From NCBI RefSeq assembly GCF_014490745.1, contig NZ_LZEU01000001.1, positions 1,325,501 through 1,389,500 on the forward strand: 64,000 bases of DNA, written 5' to 3'. Position numbers and translations under genes: made by a program. The notes under the pieces were generated by a model. That model was not told the DNA's origin, searched no databases, and saw nothing but the letters and a program-made list of their open reading frames with translations. How positions within the stretch are numbered: the stretch's first letter is position 1; every line of letters starts with the position of its first letter. This DNA comes from Pseudomonas alcaligenes. GTDB lineage: Bacteria; Pseudomonadota; Gammaproteobacteria; Pseudomonadales; Pseudomonadaceae. Shown here one piece after another: positions 8,514-16,356 of this stretch.

Positions 8514-8767
8514 GAACCTGCTTACAATCTCCTGACTCGCGGCCATACCGCGTTTAAAGCGGCCTCAACAAGTGGCTTGCCGCTAACGCGCTTTAGCGCG
8601 GCCCGTAGGGCGAGTGCAACGAGTCATGCTCATTTACACCTCGTAAACTGCGCTTTTTCGGCCGTTTGATTCGCTGGCGCTCTCCCTTCGGGTCAGCCTT
8701 TGGCTGTTACTCCCGTTGGTCGTTGCGCCTTGTCTGGCTCTAATTCAGAAGATCGTAAACAGGTTCT
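8513..8767. repeat. MITE-like element with terminal repeats AGAACCTG...CAGGTTCT
   Basis: 255 bases with imperfect 23-base terminal inverted repeats: left AGAACCTGCTTACAATCTCC, right end reverse-complementing to AGAACCTGTTTACGATCTTC. The left repeat begins at the last base of the lpxL stop. The interior contains, in reverse orientation, the CATGCTCATTTAC...CGTAAACTGCGC segment and the GCTAACGCGCTTTAGCG hairpin also found inside the element at 29257. There is no credible coding frame. It fills almost all of the 298 bases between lpxL and the patatin gene. Confidence 0.7.
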
Positions 8768-8811
8768 GGGCGGCCCCCCTATACTGGCGCAAAGACCTGC
8801 GGGGATAGTCG

Positions 8812-10026
8812 ATGAATCAAGCAGTACGCTCCGAAGTACCGACCACCGGGCTGATTCTTTCCGGTGGCGGGGCCAGGGCGGCCTACCAGGTGGGGGTGCT
8901 CAGCGCCATCGCCGATCTGCTGCCGGATGCAGCGCACAATCCCTTCCCGGTCATAGTCGGCACCTCGGCCGGCGCCATCAATGCCGTCGGCCTGGCCTGC
9001 GGTGCGCTGCACTTCAGCGAGGCGGCGCGGCGCCTGACCACGGTCTGGCAGAACTTCCATTCGCACCAGGTGTACCGCACCGACTGGCCCGGCGTGCTGC
9101 GCCAGGCCGGGCGCTTCATCGGCCACAGCCTGCTGGGCATGGGCGCCGATCTGCCGGTGGCGCTGCTCGACAGCTCGCCGCTGCGCAGCATGCTGGAACG
9201 CGAGCTGGATTTCTCCGGGATCGCCGCGGCGGTGCGCCTGCGCCGCCTGCGTGCAGTGGCGGTGACCGCCTTCGGCTACGAGAGCGGCCAGGCGGTGACC
9301 TTCTACCAGGGCCGCGCGGCCATCGATCCCTGGTTTCGTCATCGCCGTGTCGGCGTGCCGACCCGCCTGAGCCTGGACCACCTGCTGGCCAGCGCGGCGA
9401 TCCCGCTGATCTTCCCGCCGGTCAAGGTCAACCGCGAGTACTTCGGCGACGGTGCGGTGCGCCAGTCGGCACCGATCAGCCCGGCCCTGCACCTGGGCGC
9501 CAGTCGCGTGCTGGTGGTCGGGGTCAGCGGCAATCCGCTGGGCAAGGGCGCCAACCAGCAGGTGGTGCGCCCGCGCAGCGGCAAGCCGCCAACCCTGGCG
9601 CAGATCAGCGGGCACATGCTCAACAGCACCTTCATCGACAGTCTGGAAGGTGACATCGAACTGCTCGAGCGGCTCAACCACATGAGCAGCCTGGTGCCGT
9701 CCGGCCTGCATCCGCGCGGCCTGGGATTGAAACCGGTGGAGGTGCTGGTGATCTCGCCGAGCCAGCCGCTGGATCAGATCGCCGCCCGCCACCGCCACGA
9801 GCTGGCCAAGTCCATGCGTCTGTTCCTGCGCGGCTCCGGGGCGACCAGGGCCAGTGGTGCCGGGGTGCTCAGCTACCTGCTGTTCGAACCGGGTTACTGC
9901 AACGAGCTGATCGAGCTGGGCTACCAGGACGCCATGGCACAGAAGGAGGCGCTGAGCCGCTTCCTCGGCCTGGCAACGCCGGTGGCTGCCGCCGACGAGA
10001 TGCTGCTGCCACCTTCCAGTCGCTGA
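8812..10026 (+). CDS. patatin-like phospholipase
   Basis: 404 residues. The oxyanion-hole motif LSGGGARAAYQVG is at residues 17-29, the nucleophile elbow GTSAG near 56 and the partner Asp in FGDGAVR near 210: a complete Ser-Asp dyad of the patatin family. No signal peptide or transmembrane segment, so a cytosolic or secreted-by-other-means lipid acyl hydrolase. It runs in the same direction as lpxL but is separated by the MITE-like element, and it converges on the pirin gene with only 6 bases between the stop codons. The substrate is unknown. Confidence 0.9.
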   Translation: MNQAVRSEVPTTGLILSGGGARAAYQVGVLSAIADLLPDAAHNPFPVIVGTSAGAINAVGLACGALHFSEAARRLTTVWQNFHSHQVYRTDWPGVLRQAGRFIGHSLLGMGADLPVALLDSSPLRSMLERELDFSGIAAAVRLRRLRAVAVTAFGYESGQAVTFYQGRAAIDPWFRHRRVGVPTRLSLDHLLASAAIPLIFPPVKVNREYFGDGAVRQSAPISPALHLGASRVLVVGVSGNPLGKGANQQVVRPRSGKPPTLAQISGHMLNSTFIDSLEGDIELLERLNHMSSLVPSGLHPRGLGLKPVEVLVISPSQPLDQIAARHRHELAKSMRLFLRGSGATRASGAGVLSYLLFEPGYCNELIELGYQDAMAQKEALSRFLGLATPVAAADEMLLPPSSR

Positions 10027-10032
10027 GGTTGT

Positions 10033-10884
10033 TCAGGCCTCGGTCAGCACGCCGTCGCGAAAATCGCGCAGGGCCTGCTCGATTTCCTCGCGGCTGTTCA
10101 TCACGAAAGGCCCGTACTGCACGATCGGCTCGTGCAGCGGGGTGCCGGCGATCAGCAGTACCCGCGCGCCGCTGACGCTACCCATCTCGATGGCGCCTTT
10201 ATCACTCAGACGCGCCAGGCGACTGCTGGCCACGCTGTGGCCGTTGACCGCCAGCTCGCCCTCGTAGACATACAGCATGACCCGCTGGCCATCGGCCAGG
10301 CGCGGGGCCAGGCGGCTGCCGGCCGGCAGCTGCAGGTCGAACAGCTGCGGCTGGGTGTGCGGACGCTGCACGGCACCGGCCTGCTGCACCTGGCCATCGT
10401 CGAAGTGGCCGGCGATCACCGTCACCGCCACGCCGTCTGCCGTGGTCAGCCGTGGAATTTCCGTGGGCGCGTAGTCGCGGTAGCCGGGTGTGCCCAGCTT
10501 GTCCTGCGCCGGCAGGTTGAGCCACAACTGGAAGCCACGCATCACGCCTTCCTGCTGCTCGGGCATCTCGCTGTGGATGATGCCGCGGGCGGCGGTCATC
10601 CACTGCACGCCGCCGCTTTCCAGCAGGCCGACATTGCCCAGGTGATCCTCGTGGCGCATGCGCCCTTCGAGCATGTAGGTGATGGTCTCGAAGCCGCGAT
10701 GCGGGTGCGGCGGGAAGCCGGCGATGTAGTCGTCGGGGTTGTCCGAGCCGAACTCGTCGAGCATCAGGAAGGGATCGAAGCGTTCCAGGCCGGCGCCGCC
10801 GATCACCCGGGTCAGGCGCACGCCGGCGCCGTCGGAAGCGGCCTGGCCGATATGCTGGGAAACGACTTGGCGGAACTGGGTCAT
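10033..10884 (-). CDS. pirin family protein
   Basis: 283 residues from the ATG at 10884, chosen because GGAGGT lies about 8 bases upstream. The N-terminal cupin carries the pirin metal-site pattern: HPHRGFETITYMLEG (two His), then HSEMPEQQ with His and Glu. FDPFLMLDEFG and the C-terminal PLHEPIVQYGPFVMNS are also family hallmarks. Bacterial pirins are metal-binding cupins, some with quercetin dioxygenase activity; the role here is unknown. Monocistronic by layout. Confidence 0.93.
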   Translation of the reverse strand: MTQFRQVVSQHIGQAASDGAGVRLTRVIGGAGLERFDPFLMLDEFGSDNPDDYIAGFPPHPHRGFETITYMLEGRMRHEDHLGNVGLLESGGVQWMTAARGIIHSEMPEQQEGVMRGFQLWLNLPAQDKLGTPGYRDYAPTEIPRLTTADGVAVTVIAGHFDDGQVQQAGAVQRPHTQPQLFDLQLPAGSRLAPRLADGQRVMLYVYEGELAVNGHSVASSRLARLSDKGAIEMGSVSGARVLLIAGTPLHEPIVQYGPFVMNSREEIEQALRDFRDGVLTEA

Positions 10885-11019
10885 GGGGTACCTCCGGGGC
10901 GAGCGGCACCTGCTGGCCTGCTCGCGGTTAGGGAATGGTGCCCATGCTAGCGGGGTTGTTTGGATGGATGGTTGCTGTTTGTGCGCCATTCATATCGATT
11001 TAATCGATGTTTTTGTCCT

Positions 11020-11787
11020 TCACTCGGCAATCTGCAGCTTGCGTGCCTCGCGGTAGACGTAGCGCACCTTCTCGTACTCGAACGGGGTGTTGAGCTGGCC
11101 ATAACGGAAACTGGTGCTGTAGCGCAGGTCGACCACCTTGAGGGCGGTGATCTCCGGATGGTCGTTGCTGACTTCGGCGACGTTCAGGTAATTGATCTGG
11201 TTTTCGGCGACGAAGTCGAACAGCTTGCCGCCGGTGTCGCGCAGGTTGGCCGGGCCGAGCAGTGGCAGCATGACGTAGGGGCCGTCCGGCACGCCGTAGA
11301 AGCCCAGGGTCTGGCCGAAATCCTCGTTCTGCTTGGGCAGGCCCATGCGCGTGGCCGGATCCCACAGCCCGGCCACGCCCAGGGTGGTGTTGAGCAGCAG
11401 GCGCCCGGTGGTGTTCAGCGAGCGTTTGCCCTTGAGCTGCAGCAGGCTGTTGAGCAGGTTGGGCACATCGCCCAGGTTGCTGAAGAAGTTGCTCACCCCA
11501 GTGCGCACGAAGCCCGGGGTGACGTAGCGGTAGCCATCGACCACCGGCAGGAACACCCACTCGTCGAAGCGATAGTTGAAGTGATAGACCCGCCGGTTCC
11601 AGGACTCCCAGGGGTCGTAGACCTGCAGGGCGTCGAGGCTGGCGCGCTCGAACTCGCGCTGGTCGAGATCGGGGTTGAAGTTGAGCTGGTCGAGCGGGTT
11701 GGTGAAGCCGTCCGCGTCGGCGGTCGGTTCGGCCTGGGCGACGCTGCAGCCCAGCAGCAAGGCGAGCAGGAGGAATTTCTTAGCCAC
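11020..11787 (-). CDS. mlaA: phospholipid-binding lipoprotein/porin-associated protein MlaA (VacJ)
   Basis: 255 residues from a GTG at 11787 preceded by TGGAG; it overlaps the end of the upstream hydrolase gene by 8 bases. A signal peptide (FLLLALLLGCSVAQAE) includes a possible lipobox LLLGC. The MlaA core is clear: DPWESWNRRVYHFNYRFDEWVFLPVVDGYR, NFFSNLGDVPNLLNSLLQ, GLWDPATRMGL and GPYVMLPLLGP. It sits in the outer membrane and removes mislocalised phospholipids from the outer leaflet for retrograde transport. The other mla genes are not here, which is usual. Confidence 0.93.
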   Translation of the reverse strand: MAKKFLLLALLLGCSVAQAEPTADADGFTNPLDQLNFNPDLDQREFERASLDALQVYDPWESWNRRVYHFNYRFDEWVFLPVVDGYRYVTPGFVRTGVSNFFSNLGDVPNLLNSLLQLKGKRSLNTTGRLLLNTTLGVAGLWDPATRMGLPKQNEDFGQTLGFYGVPDGPYVMLPLLGPANLRDTGGKLFDFVAENQINYLNVAEVSNDHPEITALKVVDLRYSTSFRYGQLNTPFEYEKVRYVYREARKLQIAE

Positions 11788-13084
11788 GGAAGAACTCCAG
11801 CATGGCGTCGCTGTTGACGCGGTAGTTGAGGTTGCCGCAGTGCCCGCCATGCGGGTAGAGGATCAGACGCGGGCCGAAGGTGCGCCGCAGGAAGCCGAGG
11901 TCGCCGGGGCCGAGGATCAGGTCGTCGGCATTGTGCATCACGGCAATCTTGTCGCTGTCCCTGAGGTAGTCCTCGAGGGCGTACAGGCTGACTTGCTGCA
12001 CCAGCTGCTCGAAGCTGCCGCCGTCGAACTTGCGCTGCCAGTGCGGGATCAGCTGCTGGTTCATGTAGCACTCGAAGTTGCAGCGCAGGGCACGTTTGAA
12101 GAACTGCGTGAGGCTGGTGCCCTCGCTGATCGGGTACTGGGTCGGGGTGATCAGGCCGCGGCGGTTGATCAGGTCGGAGGTGAAGGCGATGTCCGCCGAG
12201 GAGAAGCGGAACGAGCTGCCCACCAGCATGGCCATCTGCTCGTTGGACAGGCGCTGCTTGGACTGCTGGAAGTCGAACAGCAGGGCGTCGTCCATCTGCA
12301 CATGGCCCTTCTGCTGGAAGTAGCGGGTCAGCTTGCCCAGCAGCAGCTCGAAATAGGTGGTCTTGTCGGTCACGCCCTTGGCCTGGGCCTGCACCAGGCG
12401 GTCGAGGTTGCTCACCGAGGTGTACAGGTTGACCGGCGGGTTGAGCAGCAGCACATGCTTGAAGTTGAAGCTGCGCAGGCTCTCGTCGAGCTTGCTGACG
12501 AAGGCCGCGTGCAGGCCGCCGAGGCTGTAGCCGGTGAGGTTGTAGTCAGTCACCTCGAGCTCGGGATGCTGGGCGCGCACGGCCATCATCACCCGGTACA
12601 GGTCTTCTGCGTCCTCGCTGGAGATGCCCGGGGTGGCGGTGCGCGAAGCGGCGCTCATGAAGTCGTAGCTGGTCGGCGAGGACAGTTGCACCACGTGGTA
12701 GCCGGCGCCGTAGAACAGGCGCTTGAGGTCTTCGGTCTTGCCGCTGGCGTAGTTGGCGCCGGTGCCGGAGATGATGAAGATCAGCGGCGCGGCGCCATCC
12801 TGGCGGGCCAGGCGGTAGCGCAGCTTGGTCACCGGCCAGAAGTTGTCCGGCAGCTCGAATTCGCGCTCGGGGCGCAGCTTGAGGTCGTAGTCGGCCTGGT
12901 CGATGGCGTCGTCGTTAGGCAGCACCGGGCGCAGCTCGGGCGGGGTGCCGGCGATGGTGGCTTCGAACGGGTTGCTGATCGGGTAGCTGTAGTGGCTGCC
13001 ATTCGCGGCGGCGGCTGGCGCCTGCGTAGCGAACAGCAGGCCGCCCAGCAGGGCGAGGAGGGCGGTCAGGCGGGGCATGGCCAT
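11780..13084 (-). CDS. secreted alpha/beta-hydrolase-like protein, coupled to mlaA
   Basis: 434 residues with a signal peptide (LTALLALLGGLLFATQAPAAAA). The nucleophile elbow GYSLGG is near residue 190, with candidate catalytic Asp in HNADDLIL and His in PHGGHCGN near the C-terminus, in the order expected for an alpha/beta hydrolase. It should act in the periplasm or outer membrane. The 8-base overlap with mlaA suggests translational coupling and a link to outer-membrane lipid homeostasis; a lipase or acyltransferase role is inference. I recall homologues in Pseudomonas annotated only as hypothetical or serine/threonine protein kinase, which the sequence does not support. Confidence 0.8.
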   Translation of the reverse strand: MAMPRLTALLALLGGLLFATQAPAAAANGSHYSYPISNPFEATIAGTPPELRPVLPNDDAIDQADYDLKLRPEREFELPDNFWPVTKLRYRLARQDGAAPLIFIISGTGANYASGKTEDLKRLFYGAGYHVVQLSSPTSYDFMSAASRTATPGISSEDAEDLYRVMMAVRAQHPELEVTDYNLTGYSLGGLHAAFVSKLDESLRSFNFKHVLLLNPPVNLYTSVSNLDRLVQAQAKGVTDKTTYFELLLGKLTRYFQQKGHVQMDDALLFDFQQSKQRLSNEQMAMLVGSSFRFSSADIAFTSDLINRRGLITPTQYPISEGTSLTQFFKRALRCNFECYMNQQLIPHWQRKFDGGSFEQLVQQVSLYALEDYLRDSDKIAVMHNADDLILGPGDLGFLRRTFGPRLILYPHGGHCGNLNYRVNSDAMLEFFRG

Positions 13085-13153
13085 ATCCCTTGGTCAGGAG
13101 GTTGCTGGGAGTGAATATCGCCGATGGGACAAGTGCAAGTGGCAAGAGTGCAA

Positions 13154-13717
13154 TCAGCGCACGATCTGCAGGCTTTCCACCCAGATCAGCTCGCAGGCGC
13201 CGTCGCCGACGTCCTCGCGGCTCAGCGAGCTGAGCCAGTGGAAGCCGTCGTCGCCGTCCACGCGCACCAGTTGGCCGCGCAGGGCAATCTGCTGGCCGGC
13301 TTCGACCGTGGCCAGGGCCGTGGCCACTTCGGCAGTGGCCGGAATCATGTGCATGTTGGCGCTGTGGGTCTCGATGGCGCGGCGCTCGATGGGGAACTCG
13401 TCGACATGCCAGCGGTACCAGCGGTTGCCCTGGCTGATGTCGATGCGCGCCAGCACCTGTGGATCGGCCATCGGCCCCCAGCCGAGGGCCAGGTCGGTGG
13501 GTGAAACCGCCGCACCGCGGTCGTGGCGGTAGTCCTCGCGGCCCAGCACGAGCGCCTCGAGGGCGAAGGGTTGCAGTGGCGTGATGGTGTTGCGACCCAG
13601 GCGGTAGCTGCCATTGCTCAGCGGCTGGGCTGGCTCGGGCGGCGGGCGCAGCTGATCCCAGCCGAACCACAGGGCGGCGAGCAGGGCACAGGCGAGCAGC
13701 AGTCGGGAGCGGCGCAT
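13154..13717 (-). CDS. conserved hypothetical exported protein
   Basis: 187 residues from the ATG at 13717. A basic start and one hydrophobic helix (LLLACALLAALWFGWDQL) anchor or export it; the remainder is soluble with Trp-rich segments (GNRWYRWHVDEFPIERR) and ends CELIWVESLQIVR. No motif I can tie to a function. It lies 69 bases upstream of the hydrolase-mlaA pair on the same strand and may be cotranscribed. A MITE-like element begins 12 bases before its start codon, so its promoter must lie in or beyond that element. Confidence 0.7.
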   Translation of the reverse strand: MRRSRLLLACALLAALWFGWDQLRPPPEPAQPLSNGSYRLGRNTITPLQPFALEALVLGREDYRHDRGAAVSPTDLALGWGPMADPQVLARIDISQGNRWYRWHVDEFPIERRAIETHSANMHMIPATAEVATALATVEAGQQIALRGQLVRVDGDDGFHWLSSLSREDVGDGACELIWVESLQIVR

Positions 13718-13728
13718 GCACAGGATTC

Positions 13729-13873
13729 TAGGTTCTGTACGAAAAGTCGTTGAGCGAAGGTCAGGCAAGGCAAAAGCCGGTGAGGAAGCGCAGTTTACGA
13801 GCGGTAAATGAGCATTCCGAACCGGTTTTTAACGCAGCATGGCCGAGCGCAGACACTTTTCGTATAGAACCTA
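13729..13873. repeat. MITE-like element, copy B (intact ends, TA-flanked)
   Basis: 145 bases with near-perfect terminal inverted repeats: TAGGTTCTGTACGAAAAGT on the left and ACTTTTCGTATAGAACCTA on the right. The outermost TA on each side may be a TA target duplication, as for IS630/mariner-type transposases. The interior matches copy C at 29257 except for a block present only there. No coding capacity. Confidence 0.8.
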
Positions 13874-13944
13874 GCGGGCCCGGCTTGCATTCATGTACCG
13901 GCGGATTAAGCTGGGCGCCGCTTTTTGCCCTCTGGAGTTGGCCC

Positions 13945-14307
13945 ATGTCCCGTCCCGTATCGCTTTTCCTGCTGTTGCTGGCCCTGTCGCTGTGGCTGGC
14001 GGCCTGCTATGGCGTGCGTTTCGCCCTGATGGAGGATGGCCAGTGGGTTGGTCTGTGCGTGGAGCAGGCGCAGCGCTGGGAATGCCAGGCGCGGGCCGGC
14101 CTCGGCTGGCTGGTGCACTTCCGGGTGATCGCCTGGTCGGCGCTGCTGCTGGCCGTCCTGGGCTTCCTGCTGCCTGCCCGTGGTGGCCGCCTGCTGGCGC
14201 TGCTCGGGCTGTTCCTCGCCTTGCCGGCGCTGGTGCTGTACAGCGCCAGCCTGGCGGTGTTCGCTGCGGTACTGGCCGGCCTGCGCCTGGTGCGGGCCCC
14301 GGCCTGA
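13945..14307 (+). CDS. small integral membrane protein of unknown function
   Basis: 120 residues from the ATG at 13945, preceded by TGGAG. The N-terminal hydrophobic segment (SLFLLLLALSLWLAACYGV), a polar loop with two Cys (WVGLCVEQAQRWECQARAG), and two more hydrophobic stretches (VIAWSALLLAVLGFLLPA, LLALLGLFLALPALVLYSA) predict three or four transmembrane helices. I do not recognise a named family. It stands alone between a MITE-like element and a strong terminator. Confidence 0.75.
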   Translation: MSRPVSLFLLLLALSLWLAACYGVRFALMEDGQWVGLCVEQAQRWECQARAGLGWLVHFRVIAWSALLLAVLGFLLPARGGRLLALLGLFLALPALVLYSASLAVFAAVLAGLRLVRAPA

Positions 14308-14320
14308 ACCACCCGGCAAT

Positions 14321-14349
14321 AAAAAAGGGACGCCGCGGCGTCCCTTTTT
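14321..14349. terminator. bidirectional rho-independent terminator
   Basis: A perfect 18-base palindrome (GGGACGCCGCGGCGTCCC) flanked by A5 on the left and T5 on the right. It sits between the converging ends of the small membrane protein gene and the GH17 gene and serves both. Confidence 0.92.
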
Positions 14350-14361
14350 CATGCCCGGCGT

Positions 14362-15915
14362 TTAGCCGCGTCTGACCCGCAGGCTGCGCCACAGGGCGGC
14401 CAGCAGCAGGCTGCTGGTCAGCGCCCAGCCGATGGCCTGCTGGTTGCTCAGGGTTTCCTGATACAGCTGGGGCACGATGCCGGCGCCGACCAGCACGGCC
14501 AGCAAGGCGATCTCGCGGCGCGGCCCGGCGACCGGGCGGCACAGGTAGACCAGTGCCGGCAGCAGGAGGGCGACGCTGGGGAAGCTGCGGTAGCGCGAGT
14601 CGAACACCAGCGCCAGCATCAGCACCGCACCGGCGAAGCCGGCAGCGGCCAGCCACCAGCCGGCGCGGGCCTGCAGCCAGGTGTACAGGCGCTCGCGCAC
14701 GCCGCCACGGGCGGACAGGGCCAGTACCGCGTGGGCCAGTACCACCAGGTTCAGCCCCAGCAGGGCGGCGGCCCACAGCCATTCGCCGACGAAACGGCTG
14801 GTAACCCCGGCCAGTTCGGCCCAGCCCAGGGTGCAGGCGGCGCCCAGGGCGGCGGTCAGCGGCAGCAGCAGGGCGGCGCGGGGCGAGGCCGGGCGGCCAC
14901 CAAGGAGCAGGGCGCCGGCGCCGAGCAGCAGGCTGGCGGCCAGCCACCAGGGCCAGTGCGGCAGGTTGGACACCGGCCCGGCGAGGATGCCTTTCTCCTG
15001 GCGGTCGGCGTCGAACAGGCCCCAGTAGCCGCCGACCGCGCCTTCGCTGTCGCGCTTCCACGGCTGGTCGAAGGCTTCGATCAGGTTGTAGTGCCAGCCG
15101 TTTTCCTCGGCCATCTTGACGAAGCCACGGATGAACAGCGCTTCGTTGACCCGGCTCGGCACGGCGGTTTCACGCTGGCGGCCCTCGCTCGGCCAGCCGG
15201 TTTCGCCGATCAGGATGTCCTTCGGCGCATAGGCCATGCCGAAGCTGCGGCGCACCTTGGCGACCTGCTCCAGGGCCTGCTCGATACCGCTCGGATCATC
15301 TTCCCAGTAGGGCAGCAGGTGGATGGTGATGAAGTCCACCGCCGGCGCGACTTCCTTGTGCTTGAGCCAGAACTCCCAGACGTCGGCATAGGTGACCGGC
15401 TGTTTGACCTGGGCCTTGACCTGGCCGATCAGCTTGGCCAGCTGAGCGCCGGTGACTTCCTTGCGCAGCAGGGTCTCGTTGCCGACGATCACCGCCTGCA
15501 CCACGTCCGGGTTGGCGTTGGCGGCCTTGATCAGGGCGCTGATTTCCTTCTCGGTATCCACCGGGTTGGCGTTGACCCAGGCGCCCAGCAGCAGCTTGAG
15601 GCCGTGCTTGCGGGCCATCTCCGGGAGCATTTCCAGGCCGGTCATGGAGTAGGTGCGCACGCACTCGAAGCGCTTGGCCAGCTGGGTGAAATCGGTTTCC
15701 ACCTGCTCCGGGTGGATGCTGAAGGGCTGGTCGAAGGGCGACTGATCCTTGCCGAACGGCGTGTAGGAGGCGCATTGCAGCTTGTGTTCGGCAGTGGCGG
15801 CATCGGCCAGTTGCACCGGGCGGCCGATGGCGTACCAGGTGGCGGCGAGTGCCGCGATGGCGAGCAGGCTGGCAAACAGGTAGGGAACGAGAGGAAAACG
15901 CGGGTTGTGGCTCAT
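14362..15915 (-). CDS. membrane-anchored GH17 beta-1,3-glucan hydrolase/transglucosylase
   Basis: 517 residues from the ATG at 15915; two longer starts exist and none has a clear ribosome site. One N-terminal transmembrane helix (LFASLLAIAALAATWYAIG) is followed by a GH17 domain in residues about 45-320. It has the acid/base region VIVGNETLLR and the nucleophile region IGETGWPSEGRQR, the two catalytic Glu of this family. The C-terminal 200 residues hold several further hydrophobic helices. Related Pseudomonas enzymes remodel or branch beta-1,3-glucans and may help make periplasmic or cyclic glucans. Which glucan is used here cannot be read from sequence. Confidence 0.87.
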   Translation of the reverse strand: MSHNPRFPLVPYLFASLLAIAALAATWYAIGRPVQLADAATAEHKLQCASYTPFGKDQSPFDQPFSIHPEQVETDFTQLAKRFECVRTYSMTGLEMLPEMARKHGLKLLLGAWVNANPVDTEKEISALIKAANANPDVVQAVIVGNETLLRKEVTGAQLAKLIGQVKAQVKQPVTYADVWEFWLKHKEVAPAVDFITIHLLPYWEDDPSGIEQALEQVAKVRRSFGMAYAPKDILIGETGWPSEGRQRETAVPSRVNEALFIRGFVKMAEENGWHYNLIEAFDQPWKRDSEGAVGGYWGLFDADRQEKGILAGPVSNLPHWPWWLAASLLLGAGALLLGGRPASPRAALLLPLTAALGAACTLGWAELAGVTSRFVGEWLWAAALLGLNLVVLAHAVLALSARGGVRERLYTWLQARAGWWLAAAGFAGAVLMLALVFDSRYRSFPSVALLLPALVYLCRPVAGPRREIALLAVLVGAGIVPQLYQETLSNQQAIGWALTSSLLLAALWRSLRVRRG

Positions 15916-15989
15916 GGCGTGGCGCATCGTGGCGGCAAAGCCGCGCATCTTAGCGGATCGCGGCCCGCCACGGACAGTTCAGCGCAGTT

Positions 15990-16217
15990 TCACGCGTGAT
16001 GGTGCAACCAGGCATGCCGGGGAATCGCCTCGGCAGCCCCGACCTGGCGGTTCTGCACCCTGGCCCAGGCCTTCTCGTGCAGGTAGAAGCCCACCGAGTT
16101 GCACAGCGGCTCGACCACGGCCACCAGGCCGCCCACGGTCAGGCTGCCGGTCAGGGCGTAGGCCACGCTGAAGGCGATGCAGAAGTGCATGAGGGTGAAG
16201 GTGATGGTCTTGAGCAT
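15990..16217 (-). CDS. DUF2061 family small membrane protein
   Basis: 75 residues from the ATG at 16217, with TTGGAGA upstream. Two hydrophobic helices (FTLMHFCIAFSVAYALTG and GGLVAVVEPLCNSVGFYLHEKAW), with the His and the LHEKAW ending of the second, match the DUF2061 pattern. Function unknown. It precedes the GH17 gene on the same strand by 75 bases. Confidence 0.8.
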   Translation of the reverse strand: MLKTITFTLMHFCIAFSVAYALTGSLTVGGLVAVVEPLCNSVGFYLHEKAWARVQNRQVGAAEAIPRHAWLHHHA

Positions 16218-16356
16218 GCTGGCGGTCTCCAACGAGAATCGTTCTTCGTTGGATGCAGGCTAGCCAGGCCGGTTGGCGCCGGGAAATGGCGGCTGTGCAT
16301 GGCTCTCATAGCTTCAGACAATCGTAATTGGTCGGCTGATTGAGAGTGTGCGGTTA

